The position numbers and the translations under genes were made by a program. Source: Rhizobium nepotum 39/7 (GTDB lineage Bacteria > Pseudomonadota > Alphaproteobacteria > Rhizobiales > Rhizobiaceae). Taken from it: a stretch of 64,000 nt of DNA. The first letter of the stretch is position 1. Each line of letters begins with the position of its first letter. The stretch covers positions 1-64,000 of the forward strand of contig NZ_JWJH01000011.1 in NCBI RefSeq assembly GCF_000949865.1, written 5' to 3'. Positions 9,037 through 17,802 of the stretch are shown here, in pieces. The notes under the pieces were generated by a model. The model worked only from the letters and a program-made list of their open reading frames with translations. It was not told the origin of the DNA and ran no database searches.

Positions 9037-9522
9037 ATGGCGTTTGATGCATCATTTTTCGCTCTCGTCGGCCTTATCCTTTTCTTCGTCCTGATCGCCT
9101 ATCTCAAGGTTCCGGGCATGCTCTCCAAGTCTCTGGACGAGCGCGCGCAGAACATTCAGGACGAGTTGGCCGAAGCCAAGCGCCTGCGTGAAGAGGCCCA
9201 GCACCTGCTGGCCGAATATCAGCGCAAGCGTAAGGAAGCCGAAGCGGAAGCAGCCGGCATCGTTGCCGCTGCCGAGCGTGAAGCCGCCGCCTTTACGGCC
9301 GAAGCCAAGCAGAAGACGGAAGAATTCGTCGTCCGCCGCACGGCCTTGTCGGAACAGAAGATCAAGCAGGCCGAAGAAGACGCCATCGGCGCCGTTCGTG
9401 CCGCCGCCGTGGATATCGCCATTGCAGCTTCCGAGAAGCTCATTGCCGAAAAGACCACCGCTGCCGCAAAAGCCAAACTTTTCGCCAACACCATCGGCGA
9501 AGTGAAGTCGAAGCTGAATTAA
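9037..9522 (+). CDS. atpF: ATP synthase F0 subunit b
   Basis: A 161-residue stalk subunit with an N-terminal membrane helix (FFALVGLILFFVLIAYL) followed by an Ala/Glu/Lys/Arg-rich helix that dimerises with b' to form the stator linking F0 to F1. It starts right after the b' stop. It is the last gene of the F0 operon: a clear intrinsic terminator follows at 9542. The F1 genes are not in the window, as is normal for this group where F0 and F1 operons are apart. Confidence 0.95.
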   Translation: MAFDASFFALVGLILFFVLIAYLKVPGMLSKSLDERAQNIQDELAEAKRLREEAQHLLAEYQRKRKEAEAEAAGIVAAAEREAAAFTAEAKQKTEEFVVRRTALSEQKIKQAEEDAIGAVRAAAVDIAIAASEKLIAEKTTAAAKAKLFANTIGEVKSKLN

Positions 9523-9541
9523 GTTCATCATCGGACTATTC

Positions 9542-9580
9542 AAAACCCCTCCGGCTCCGGCCGCGAGGGGTTTTTTGTTT
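9542..9580 (+). terminator. Intrinsic terminator of the F0 operon
   Basis: AAAACCCCT and AGGGGTTTT arms with a GC-rich loop, followed by a run of six T, 20 bases after the atpF stop. Confidence 0.8.
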
Positions 9581-9861
9581 GAGTTGATGAAGCTGATTAG
9601 AGATGTGGTGCCGGGGGGTGGGGACTGGCACCCCTTTGGTTATAGTGTTTTCAATTCAATCGCGTCGATTGCAGAGTGGGAACGCGGAAGCCTCCGACCC
9701 CAGAGGTTTAGACATCAAAATTATTCATTGGGGCGATACCCGGCCCATGATGGATTTCCCAGCTCGGAGACACTAGCCTTGTTGCCACAAAGTCACCCGC
9801 AGATATCAACGGGATGCTGCTTCGGTGCGGCTGGCTAACAGTATGCTTGAAAAGGTTCTCC
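9581..9861. other. Gene-free stretch before acetyltransferase islet
   Basis: No supported gene. A short open frame here has no recognisable protein features. A hairpin with arms GGTGCC (9607-9612) and GGCACC (9627-9632) is visible. Base composition shifts to AT-richer sequence from about 9630, marking the edge of the islet. The promoter of the next gene should be here but no convincing boxes were found. Confidence 0.5.
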
Positions 9862-10500
9862 ATGGCTCTTCTCGACGCAAATGCCATATATCCGATCACC
9901 TTGCCCGATGGGACTGTATACAGGGACACAGTGTATCTGAAGAACGTCATAGATCATCCGCGCATGGAGATCGGGGATTTCAGCTACTACACGCATTCTG
10001 GAAAGCCCGAAGACACAGCCATGATTTTGGCACCTTATCTCGGTCATGGCGTTCGCGAACGGCTAGTGATCGGTAAGTTTGTCCAGATTGCGAGAGGAAG
10101 CTACTTCATTACCAGCTCTGCAAACCATCCGATGACTGGCTTCACCACCTATCCGTTTCGTATCTTCAAACCCGAGACCTTTGGTTACAAAGACCTGCCT
10201 TTTAAGGACACGGTTGTAAATCACGACGTATGGATCGGCCAGAACGCGGCAATTATGCCGGGTGTCCACATAGGTTCGGGCGCGATTGTCGCTGCCGCTT
10301 CGGTCGTTGCCCGGGACGTACCGCCCTATGCAGTTGTCGGAGGAAATCCGGCATCTATTATCCGAATGAGTTATTCCAGCGAAGTCATCAGCGAGCTGCT
10401 TCATCTCGCTTGGTGGAACTGGCCGATAGATAAAATCGAAGCCAATCTGGCAGCACTTAGCAGCGGTGACATGGGCGCACTCAGGCTAGTTGGAGGATGA
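9862..10500 (+). CDS. CatB/Vat-like hexapeptide acetyltransferase
   Basis: A 212-residue left-handed beta-helix acetyltransferase. Hexapeptide repeats run through VVNHDVWIGQNAAIMPG and VHIGSGAIVAAASVV, ending in the family motif YAVVGGNPAS and a WWNWP segment. The His in SSANHP fits the catalytic His of xenobiotic acetyltransferases (CatB chloramphenicol, Vat streptogramin). Substrate cannot be told from sequence; many chromosomal members are not resistance genes. ATG 9862 follows AAAAGG. The gene lies in AT-richer DNA between two core loci (atp and rnhB) beside a second acetyltransferase, suggesting an accessory insertion. Confidence 0.85.
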   Translation: MALLDANAIYPITLPDGTVYRDTVYLKNVIDHPRMEIGDFSYYTHSGKPEDTAMILAPYLGHGVRERLVIGKFVQIARGSYFITSSANHPMTGFTTYPFRIFKPETFGYKDLPFKDTVVNHDVWIGQNAAIMPGVHIGSGAIVAAASVVARDVPPYAVVGGNPASIIRMSYSSEVISELLHLAWWNWPIDKIEANLAALSSGDMGALRLVGG

Positions 10501-10640
10501 ATGTCGGGCGTTCCCAGCGCTCGTATTGAACGAATTGCGGTCATTGTTCGCAGCGGAAAACGACCTATTTAGAGACCATGCAAAACGGTCGCTTTCATCG
10601 AGCTTTCAGCGGTGGGGCAAGCCATCAGATTGGATACTTG

Positions 10641-11234
10641 ATGCAATTTCAAAGACTAGACGCACCGCTCTCGACAGACCGCCTTATCCTGCGTGAATTC
10701 AGGATAGGTGATTTTCCCGACTATGCAGCCTACCATTCTCTGCAAGAGGTTTATCGTTATCTATATGCCGCACCTCCGATAGGAGATGACTTGCAAGAGC
10801 AATTTTTGAAGATACTGGACGCACCATTCGAGCGTGACAGCGACACCTATCGATTGGCCGTCGAGCGGGAGAATGACAAGGCGCTGATCGGTGAAGTCCT
10901 GTTGAAGCTGGCGAGCTTGGATGCGATGCAAGGAGAGGTTGGATACATTTTCAATCCCGCCTTCGCCGGAAATGGATATGCGACGGAAGCGGTTGCGGCG
11001 ATGATCGACGCAGGCTTCTCCTCGTTCGGATTTCACCGAATTTTCGCGCGACTGGATGCGGCAAACGCGGGTTCGGTCGGTGTGGTGGAGCGCCTGGGAT
11101 TGCGTCGGGAAGCGCATTTGATCCAGAATGATCGTTTCAGAGACGTTTGGGGAGACGAGTACATCTATGCCGTTCTTGCTACGGAATGGAAATCGCGCGC
11201 CACCCCACCTTTTGCAGCATCACGGAAGCCCTAA
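10641..11234 (+). CDS. GNAT acetyltransferase, RimJ/RimL type
   Basis: A 197-residue GNAT-family N-acetyltransferase. It begins with the typical LSTDRLILREF motif, contains a central sheet with ALIGEVLLKLA, and the acetyl-CoA binding region VGYIFNPAFAGNGYATEAVAAMI, then the C-terminal VVERLGLRREA motif. These enzymes acetylate protein N-termini or small amines. ATG 10641 places the conserved motif at residue 9; an upstream ATG at 10578 would add 21 unconserved residues. It shares the AT-richer composition of the preceding acetyltransferase, 140 bases upstream, and the two may form one islet. Confidence 0.85.
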   Translation: MQFQRLDAPLSTDRLILREFRIGDFPDYAAYHSLQEVYRYLYAAPPIGDDLQEQFLKILDAPFERDSDTYRLAVERENDKALIGEVLLKLASLDAMQGEVGYIFNPAFAGNGYATEAVAAMIDAGFSSFGFHRIFARLDAANAGSVGVVERLGLRREAHLIQNDRFRDVWGDEYIYAVLATEWKSRATPPFAASRKP

Positions 11235-11386
11235 TTTACGACAATCCGATCTTTCCTAAAAACTGCTCGGGAACGCTCGTCGCTACCCACGCCGAAGTTG
11301 GAGCTACTTAACGGATTTGGCAGTGTCAACGACCGCAATGGGCCAATAACGGAAGTTATGGCCGGACCTCCATTGCCTCGCCGCAA

Positions 11387-12040
11387 TCAATCCCGCTTCA
11401 GCGGCCGAAAGCTCATCCTGTGCAGCGGGCAGGGGCCTTCGCTTTCGATGGCGCGTAGATGCGCCGGTGTGCCGTAGCCGACATGGCCTTCGAAGCCGTA
11501 GCGTGTATGCACTGTGCTCGCCCGTTCCATCATCCGGTCGCGGGTTACCTTGGCGATGATCGAGGCGGCTGCAATGGAGAGGGAGCGGGAATCGCCCTTG
11601 ATGACGGCCTTGGCTTCGCAGGCGATGCCGGGTGGCTTGTCGCGTCCGTCGGCCAGTACGAGGGCGGGGGAGGTTTCGAGGCCGAGTACGGCGCGGCGCA
11701 TGGCGTCGAGGCTGGCGCGCAGAATATTCATGGTGTCGATCAGGCCGGGGCCAGAGGAGGCGACGGAAACTATCGACGTTTCCATGATCTGCAGAAACAG
11801 GTTTTCGCGTTTCAGCTTGGTCAGCTTCTTGGAATCGTCGAGACCCTTTGGAATATTATCCGGATCGAGAATGACGGCTGCCGCAACCACCGGTCCCGCA
11901 AGCGGACCCCGGCCAGCCTCATCCGTGCCGGCCACGGGCCAGAGGCCCTTCTTTTTCGCTTCCAGTTCGAAGGAAAAATCCGGGCCGGTATCGGCAAGAT
12001 CAAAGAGGGCAGGAGAATCGGGTGCGGTGCTGCGTTTCAT
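11387..12040 (-). CDS. rnhB: Ribonuclease HII
   Basis: A 217-residue enzyme that removes ribonucleotides and RNA from RNA-DNA duplexes. The active-site motif [14 protein letters not shown] supplies the first Asp and Glu, DDSKKL follows, and the later LVLADGRD and [13 protein letters not shown] motifs complete the DEDD site. C-terminal HVGYGTPAH is also characteristic. I chose ATG at 12040 ([10 protein letters not shown]); an upstream in-frame start at 12061 would add seven residues. It follows the radical SAM gene on the same strand after 337 gene-free bases. RNase HI (rnhA) lies elsewhere in this window. Confidence 0.95.
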   Translation of the reverse strand: MKRSTAPDSPALFDLADTGPDFSFELEAKKKGLWPVAGTDEAGRGPLAGPVVAAAVILDPDNIPKGLDDSKKLTKLKRENLFLQIMETSIVSVASSGPGLIDTMNILRASLDAMRRAVLGLETSPALVLADGRDKPPGIACEAKAVIKGDSRSLSIAAASIIAKVTRDRMMERASTVHTRYGFEGHVGYGTPAHLRAIESEGPCPLHRMSFRPLKRD

Positions 12041-12377
12041 GCGGCAGAAACTCGCACACACACCCGATCTCCTGCAAGCCCCCGGAAGCGGGCGATGACG
12101 GGCGCGGCCGGCCGGTCAAGGGGCGTGGCCGACCGTGCCCCTTAGGTCGTCATGACCTTTGATCCTCCAACGGGGCGGCGGAGGAAAAACGATCGCACGC
12201 GAGGCGGCGGGTTCCGGGGGGTGATGTCCGGCAGGCCAGGGAAAACCCGCCGGGCATTTCGTCAAAAGCATGGCCCTATCGAGAGGACAGGGCCGCCACT
12301 CTTAATTGGTCAGCACCGCTCGTTATCGGCTGCGCGCACTGTGCCGCGCCCTCGATCGAACAAGTGGGGTCGATATT
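12041..12377. other. Gene-free stretch between rnhB and radical SAM gene
   Basis: No protein-coding support on either strand. A hairpin with arms GGCCCT (12272-12277) and AGGGCC (12289-12294) is present; read on the minus strand it is followed by ATGCTTTTG, so it may weakly end the radical SAM transcript. The rnhB promoter must lie here but was not identified. Confidence 0.45.
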
Positions 12378-13535
12378 TCAAAGCAACGACAATTGCACTC
12401 CTGTGCCACCAGGCGGTACGAAGAGATCGTCGCGCAGGTGAATGCCGCGGCGGATGAGGCCAAGCCGTTTTGTCGCCATTTCGAAACGCCTGCCGATCTG
12501 CCAGGCATAGGGACCGGCGCCCTTCATGCGTTTTCCGAATTCTGCGTCGTAATCCTTGCCGTCGCGCATGGAGCGCACCAGCGACATGACGTGCCGGTAG
12601 CGGTCCGGGTAATTGCGCAGCAGCCAGTCGCGGAAGAGGGGGCTAACCTCCAGCGGCAAGCGCAGCAGCACATAAGAAGCCTCGCTGGCACCGGCGGCCT
12701 TGCCGGCCTCCAGAACCCGTTCGATCTCATGATCGTTGAGCGCTGGAATGACAGGCGCCATCATCACCGCAACGGGAATGCCGGCATCGGTCAGTGTCTT
12801 GATGGCTTCCAGGCGTTTGTCTGGCGTGGCGGCGCGCGGTTCCATGCTGCGTGCCAGTTTGCGATCCAGCGTCGTCACGGAAATAGCCACCTTGGCGAGC
12901 CCCTTTTTGGCCATGGGCGCCAGAATGTCGATATCGCGTCTGATCAGGGCCGATTTGGTGACGATGGCGACGGGGTGGTCGGCCTTTGCCAGCACTTCCA
13001 GTATCTGCCGCATGATGCGCCATTCACGTTCGATCGGCTGGTAGGGGTCGGTATTGGTGCCGATGGCGATCACGCGCGGCTTGTAGCCCGGTTTCGAAAG
13101 CTCCCTTTCCAGCAATTTGGCCGCATCCGGCTTGGCGAACAGCTTCGCCTCGAAATCCAGCCCCGCCGAAAGCCCCATATAGCTGTGCGTAGGGCGGGCG
13201 AAACAATAGATGCAGCCATGCTCGCAGCCGCGATAGGGATTGATGGAACGGTCGAACGGAATGTCGGGCGATTCGTTGCTGCTGATGATGCTGCGCGGCT
13301 TTTCCACCTGCACCTCGGTGCGGAACTCCGGCAGCTCCTCCAGGGTTTGCCAGCCATCGTCGAAAACCTCGCGCTGCAGCGCCTCGAAGCGTCCGCCCGG
13401 ATTAATTCCGGCGCCACGCCCGCGACGGCGGTCGATCTCGATCCGCAGGCCCGAAGCATCGGCCAGCGCATTGGCAATGTCAGGCGTATGGCTCGGCTGG
13501 AAGGCAGCCTGCCCCGAAAGCGTATGGTCTCTCAT
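12378..13535 (-). CDS. Radical SAM protein, PA0069 / Rv2578c family
   Basis: A 385-residue radical SAM protein. The cluster-binding motif CEHGCIYC (Cx3Cx2C) sits in RGCEHGCIYCFARPTHSY, followed by GTNTDPYQPIE and later AVMMAPVIPALND, all hallmarks of the SplB-like PA0069/Rv2578c family. The substrate is not known for this family. The start at 13535 is supported by GGGAG seven bases upstream; a further upstream start at 13568 is less likely. It is divergent from the following glycosyltransferase-like gene. Confidence 0.88.
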   Translation of the reverse strand: MRDHTLSGQAAFQPSHTPDIANALADASGLRIEIDRRRGRGAGINPGGRFEALQREVFDDGWQTLEELPEFRTEVQVEKPRSIISSNESPDIPFDRSINPYRGCEHGCIYCFARPTHSYMGLSAGLDFEAKLFAKPDAAKLLERELSKPGYKPRVIAIGTNTDPYQPIEREWRIMRQILEVLAKADHPVAIVTKSALIRRDIDILAPMAKKGLAKVAISVTTLDRKLARSMEPRAATPDKRLEAIKTLTDAGIPVAVMMAPVIPALNDHEIERVLEAGKAAGASEASYVLLRLPLEVSPLFRDWLLRNYPDRYRHVMSLVRSMRDGKDYDAEFGKRMKGAGPYAWQIGRRFEMATKRLGLIRRGIHLRDDLFVPPGGTGVQLSLL

Positions 13536-13736
13536 CTGGATGCTCCCAGGGCGCCGCGCGCCTCTCAAGACACGTTCAACGCCCTAAACCGTTTCCGTTC
13601 GAACCGGCGTTTCATCGCCTCTTCGAATGATTAAATTCCTACAGCAGGAACGAGAACATTACAAGAACAAAAATCGTGAATTATCTCGTGGCGGGCGGAG
13701 TGGCAATTTATTGTGCGATGCGTTAGAGCTATGCAT

Positions 13737-14255
13737 ATGTTGACAGTCATAATGGAATGCCGGGATCAGGAACCGGAACTGGCGCACACGCTGTCTGCGC
13801 TTGTAACCGGGGCCGTGGAAGGGCTTGTAAGCGATGTGGTGATCCTCGATCACGGTTCGCGCGATGGGTCGTCGCGCGTCGCCGACGCCGCTGGCTGCCG
13901 TTTTTATGTGCAGTGGGACATTGAGGATGTCATACGTTCGGCGCGCGGACACTGGATCCTGCTGGTCGAACCGGGCGCCCGTCCGCAGAGCGGCTGGATC
14001 GAGGAAATACTGGAATATGTGGCGGTGTGCGCAGAGCCCGCACGTTTCTCGCCTTCCCGTTACCACAAGCGACCGTTTTTCAGCCGGATAGTGCGCCGTC
14101 AGCCTCCCCTGGAGTGCGGTTACCTGATGCCGAAGAAACATGCGGTGGCGATCGCCAAATCCGGCATGGGGCTGACGCAACTCGTACACGCGCAAAAACC
14201 GCGCCGCCTGAATGCGGAACTGGTTCCGGCCTGGACGGCCCGGCCTTCCAATTAA
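13737..14255 (+). CDS. Glycosyltransferase family 2-like protein, short
   Basis: A 172-residue protein with a GT-A-like start: LTVIMECRDQEPELAHTLSALV, then VVILDHGSRDGSSRVADAAGC, which resembles the DxGSxDGT nucleotide-sugar motif, and WILLVEPGARPQ where a DxD-like site is expected but absent. It is shorter than usual GT2 enzymes (often 230 residues or more) and lacks a clear acceptor domain, so catalytic activity is uncertain. The start could also be ATG 13731. It converges with the downstream FAD oxidoreductase gene (27 bases between stops). Confidence 0.65.
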   Translation: MLTVIMECRDQEPELAHTLSALVTGAVEGLVSDVVILDHGSRDGSSRVADAAGCRFYVQWDIEDVIRSARGHWILLVEPGARPQSGWIEEILEYVAVCAEPARFSPSRYHKRPFFSRIVRRQPPLECGYLMPKKHAVAIAKSGMGLTQLVHAQKPRRLNAELVPAWTARPSN

Positions 14256-14281
14256 CCTGTCACGATGACGATGCCGCCAGC

Positions 14282-15715
14282 CTAACGGGCGGCGAGCACT
14301 TTGCCGGGGTTCATGATGCCGGCGGGGTCGAAGGCGTGTTTGATCCGCCGCATCAATTCCATTTCGATACCGGGCCGGATGGCGGCCAGTTCGTCGCGCT
14401 TTAGCTGGCCGATGCCGTGTTCGGCCGAAATCGAGCCGCCGAGCGACAGCACAATGCCGTGCACGATCTCGTTCATATCCCGCCAACGGCCGATGAATTC
14501 GGCTTTGTCCGCACCAACAGGCTGGGAAATATTGTAATGGATGTTGCCGTCGCCGAGATGACCGAAGGCGCAGATGCGGGCGCCCGGAATGGCGGCGAGA
14601 ACAGCCTTTTCCGCCGTGGCCATGAATTCCGGTATTTTTGACACCGGAACGGAAACATCGTGCTTGATCGACCCGCCTTCCGGTTTCTGCGCATCGGACA
14701 TGCTTTCGCGCATGTGCCAGAGCGCCTGCCGCTGCGCCTCCGATGCGGCGATCACCGCATCCTCGACCAGCCCGGCCTCAAAACCGCGCTCCAGCAAAGA
14801 TTGCATCATCGTTTCGGCCGTCTCTTCCGAATCGGAGGTGGAAATATCGATGAGCGCATACCAGTCATGCGGCTTTTCCAGTGGATCGCGCACGCCGGGA
14901 ATATGTTTCGCGGTGAATTCGACGCCGATGCGCGGCATCAGTTCGAAGCCGGTCAGCGCCGTGCCGCAGAGGTTCGAGGCCATTTCGAGCAGTTTCAGCG
15001 CGTCCTCAGTGGAGCCAAGCCCCGCAAAAGCCACCTGATGGCCGAGCGGCACGGGGAAAAGCTTCAGCACAGCGCCGGTAATGACGCCGAGCGTGCCTTC
15101 CGAGCCGATGAAGAGATCGCGCAGGTCGTAGCCGGTATTGTCCTTTTTCAGCCGGCGCAGCCCGTTCCAGATTTCGCCGGTCGGCAGCACCACTTCCAGC
15201 CCAAGGCATAGCTGGCGCATATTGCCGTATGCCAGAACGGCGGTGCCGCCGGCATTGGTGGCGAGGTTGCCGCCGATACGGCAGGACCCTTGCGAGCCGA
15301 GCGACAGCGGGAACATCCGCTCCACGGTCGATGCAGCCTTGTGAATATCGTCGAGAATGCAGCCGGCATCCGCCACGATGGTATTGGCGACGGGATCGAT
15401 GTCGCGGATGCGGTTCATGCGTTCGAGCGAGAGGATGATGTCGGTTCCGTCAGCACGCGGCGTCTGGCCGCCTACGAGGCCGGTATTGCCGGTCTGCGGC
15501 ACGATGGGCGTGCCGGTCTCGCTCGCAAGCTTCAGGATGGCTGCAACCTCCTCGACCGTGCCGGGCTTGATGAGCAGCGGCGAGGCACCATGGTAAAGCC
15601 CCCGATTTTCCACGAGACGCGGCGCCATTTCCGCAGCGTCGCGCACCGCGTTCTTCTCGCCGACGATGGCGGTGAAGCGGTCGAGGGTATCGGAAGTGGC
15701 GGCGGCAATGGTCAT
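14282..15715 (-). CDS. FAD-linked oxidase, GlcD / D-2-hydroxyacid dehydrogenase type
   Basis: A 477-residue flavoprotein of the VAO/PCMH family. The N-terminal FAD-binding domain shows PQTGNTGLVGGQTP and GSCRIGGNLATNAGG; the C-terminal FAD-oxidase domain shows FGHLGDGNIHYNIS, SAEHGIGQLKRDEL and the terminal DPAGIMNPGKVL. Related enzymes oxidise D-lactate, glycolate or D-2-hydroxyglutarate and pass electrons to quinone or an electron-transfer flavoprotein. The substrate cannot be assigned here. It ends the minus-strand pair with the Sua5 gene, 48 bases upstream. Confidence 0.88.
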   Translation of the reverse strand: MTIAAATSDTLDRFTAIVGEKNAVRDAAEMAPRLVENRGLYHGASPLLIKPGTVEEVAAILKLASETGTPIVPQTGNTGLVGGQTPRADGTDIILSLERMNRIRDIDPVANTIVADAGCILDDIHKAASTVERMFPLSLGSQGSCRIGGNLATNAGGTAVLAYGNMRQLCLGLEVVLPTGEIWNGLRRLKKDNTGYDLRDLFIGSEGTLGVITGAVLKLFPVPLGHQVAFAGLGSTEDALKLLEMASNLCGTALTGFELMPRIGVEFTAKHIPGVRDPLEKPHDWYALIDISTSDSEETAETMMQSLLERGFEAGLVEDAVIAASEAQRQALWHMRESMSDAQKPEGGSIKHDVSVPVSKIPEFMATAEKAVLAAIPGARICAFGHLGDGNIHYNISQPVGADKAEFIGRWRDMNEIVHGIVLSLGGSISAEHGIGQLKRDELAAIRPGIEMELMRRIKHAFDPAGIMNPGKVLAAR

Positions 15716-15763
15716 GGGTGTCTCGCTGTCATTTGAAACGGTGGGCGAAATGGTGGAGTGCCG

Positions 15764-16741
15764 TCAGTCTCTCGGCGCGGCGGCGCGGGAAAGGCGGTCG
15801 TTGATCGCCTCTCCGAGACCATGGGCGGGAATGGTTGTGATCGCGATTGACGCAGCACCGCTCGCATCGGCGGCTTTCAGGTAATCGAACAGATTGGCGG
15901 CCGCTTCGGCAAGGTCGCCGGAAGGGCTGAGGTCGAGAACGGCGCGGGCCGTCTCTTCGCCTGCAATGGCGATGCCGCCGAACCGGATCAGCGCTTCGCC
16001 GGGAGAAACGGATGTGGCGTCAAGGCGGACAATGGCGCCGGGCGCATAATGCGAGGCGAGCATTCCGGGCGCCTCGATGGCGGCGGATGCCTTTTCCGGC
16101 CTCTCCAGCTGCGCACCGGTGATACGCTCAATCTCCTCGGTGACGATGCCGCCGGGCCGAAGCAGCCGCACGCGCCCGTCCTCCTCCACCTTGACGATGG
16201 TGGATTCGACGCCGACGGATGCAGCACCGCCATCGAGAATGAGGTTGATCCTCTGACCCAGATCAGCCTCGACATGGGCGGCGCTGGTCGGGCTGATCTT
16301 GCCGGAACTGTTGGCGCTGGGCGCGGCCAGCGGCTTGCCGAACCGGCGGATCAGATCACCGGCAAAACCCTGAGGCACGCGGATGCCGACGGTGTCGAGC
16401 CCCGCTGTCGCGAGCGCGTGGATGCCGCTTGCCGGTTTCAGCGGCAAAACCAGCGTCAGCGGGCCGGGCCAGAAGGCTTCCGCAAGCTTCCGCGACACGG
16501 GATCGAAAGTGGCATAACGCTCGGCCATGGCGATATCGGCCATATGGCAGATCAGCGGATTGAACTGCGGACGGCCTTTGGTTTCGTAGATACGGGTGAT
16601 GGCCGCCGGATCGGTTGCGTCGGCAGCAAGGCCGTAGACGGTTTCGGTCGGCAGGGCGATGGGCTGGCCGCGGGAAAGCTCCTCTGCGGCCGCTTGCAAG
16701 GCGGTTTCCCGCTCGTTTTCGATATCTATATGACGCGCCAT
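15764..16741 (-). CDS. Threonylcarbamoyl-AMP synthase (Sua5/YwlC type)
   Basis: A 325-residue protein that makes threonylcarbamoyl-AMP from Thr, bicarbonate and ATP for the t6A37 modification of ANN-decoding tRNAs. The N-terminal YrdC-like domain has ALPTETVYGLAADA, the KGRPQFNPLICH binding motif and APSANSSGKISPTSA. The C-terminal third (LASHYAPGA onward) is the extra SUA5 domain that separates this from short TsaC. ATG 16741 (MARHIDIE) follows AAAGG; an upstream start at 16765 is possible. Confidence 0.92.
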   Translation of the reverse strand: MARHIDIENERETALQAAAEELSRGQPIALPTETVYGLAADATDPAAITRIYETKGRPQFNPLICHMADIAMAERYATFDPVSRKLAEAFWPGPLTLVLPLKPASGIHALATAGLDTVGIRVPQGFAGDLIRRFGKPLAAPSANSSGKISPTSAAHVEADLGQRINLILDGGAASVGVESTIVKVEEDGRVRLLRPGGIVTEEIERITGAQLERPEKASAAIEAPGMLASHYAPGAIVRLDATSVSPGEALIRFGGIAIAGEETARAVLDLSPSGDLAEAAANLFDYLKAADASGAASIAITTIPAHGLGEAINDRLSRAAAPRD

Positions 16742-16861
16742 GGTGCTGCCTTTCAGGGCGGTCAATAGCGTATTTAACGCCGTTATGGAAAGTGCAAATG
16801 CATGCCGCCCGAAAGTGCGCAGCAGTTACGGCAGGGAACGTGACGCGCTCTATCGTGGCTT

Positions 16862-17470
16862 TTATATCGCCTTGATGATCTTGCGCATCTCTTCCGAGCG
16901 CGTGCCGAGCATAAGCACGTTTTTCAGGGCCACGCGCGGATCGTGGGTCTGGAACAGCAGGCCGCTGCGATGGAAGGAGGTATCGATGGCGATTTCCCGG
17001 TTGGGAAGGGCGTTGATGGCGACGGCGAAATACATCCGGGAATAGCGCGGATCGATGTTTTCGAAGAAGTTTTCAGACCCGCTCAGCTCGGCGAAGAAAT
17101 TCGCGAAATAGAAGGACCAGAGTACGTGGCGCTCGGCATCGAAACTGGTCTTCGCCGCCGTGACATGGCAATAGCCAAGATGCGGCCGGTCGTCGAGCAA
17201 ATGGGGAAAGACCATCTTGGGAAAACGGATGGACTGGTGAAAACCGTTGAGACGGCCATGGGTGGAATCGGCGGCGGCCTCGAGCTTACGCCCGGTCATC
17301 GCCGCCACTTCCTCATGGCTGTAATAGACGCGATCCTTCGGCAGCCAGCGTTCTTCGTAGCGGCTGATGCGCCCGGTCCGCAGGAAATCCGAATGCGCGG
17401 TTTTGGACCGTATCGGCGCGACCGAATGTTTGCCCGCATCGAAATAACGTATGCGTGTCGCCTTCTCCAC
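16862..17470 (-). CDS. Uncharacterised conserved protein
   Basis: A 202-residue protein I do not recognise with confidence. It has no signal peptide or membrane helix, is rich in aromatic and basic residues (IRYFDAGKHS, SRYEERWLPKDRVYYSHEEVAAMTGR), and ends with HDPRVALKNVLMLGTRSEEMRKII. Codon use and composition match neighbours and the frame has few rivals, so it is likely a real gene. It stands alone, minus strand, divergent from gbcA across a 332-base regulatory gap and 120 bases upstream of the Sua5 gene. Confidence 0.65.
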   Translation of the reverse strand: MEKATRIRYFDAGKHSVAPIRSKTAHSDFLRTGRISRYEERWLPKDRVYYSHEEVAAMTGRKLEAAADSTHGRLNGFHQSIRFPKMVFPHLLDDRPHLGYCHVTAAKTSFDAERHVLWSFYFANFFAELSGSENFFENIDPRYSRMYFAVAINALPNREIAIDTSFHRSGLLFQTHDPRVALKNVLMLGTRSEEMRKIIKAI

Positions 17471-17802
17471 CCGGAACGCCCTCGTTGCTGTCGGTCAGGC
17501 AATGTAATTTAGGGCTCGTTAAAACTCCGTTGCGCCGTAACCCCTGTTTTTTGACGGGTGGAGAGCGTCCCGCGCGACATTGCGTGTCATATTGCGACGT
17601 GGTTGCGGGTGCGCAATAGCTGCCGGATTTCGCAGCGGAATGGCGTGTGGCGGCCATTTGCGCATGTCGCAATTTGTCGCCAATGCGGAAGCCGATGTCG
17701 CTGTCTGCGCTGCTGCAAATACCCGCCGGTGTTTAGATGGGATCATACTTCCGCAGCCCCGTAAATGGTGTGGGGCAGGGCGGTTTGATCGAGGATTTGG
17801 CC
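17471..17802. other. Divergent regulatory gap before gbcA
   Basis: No gene in this 332-base region. It holds repeated TGTCGC hexamers (see separate entry) and must contain the promoters of gbcA and of the divergent unknown gene. Confidence 0.5.
17665..17701 (+). promoter_or_regulatory. Three phased TGTCGC repeats, candidate operator
   Basis: TGTCGC occurs at 17665, 17675 and 17696, spaced 10 and 21 bases, i.e. on one face of the helix. Direct repeats of this kind fit an AraC-family activator; in pseudomonads gbcA is activated by the AraC-type GbdR in response to glycine betaine. The link here is inference. Confidence 0.4.

Noticed and set aside
9575-9838. 87-codon frame after the atp terminator
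   Set aside because: It begins inside the terminator and overlaps the acetyltransferase start region without protein-like features.
12306-13634. 442-codon plus-strand frame over the radical SAM gene
   Set aside because: The minus strand holds the CxxxCxxC radical SAM protein with a good start; the plus frame has no features.
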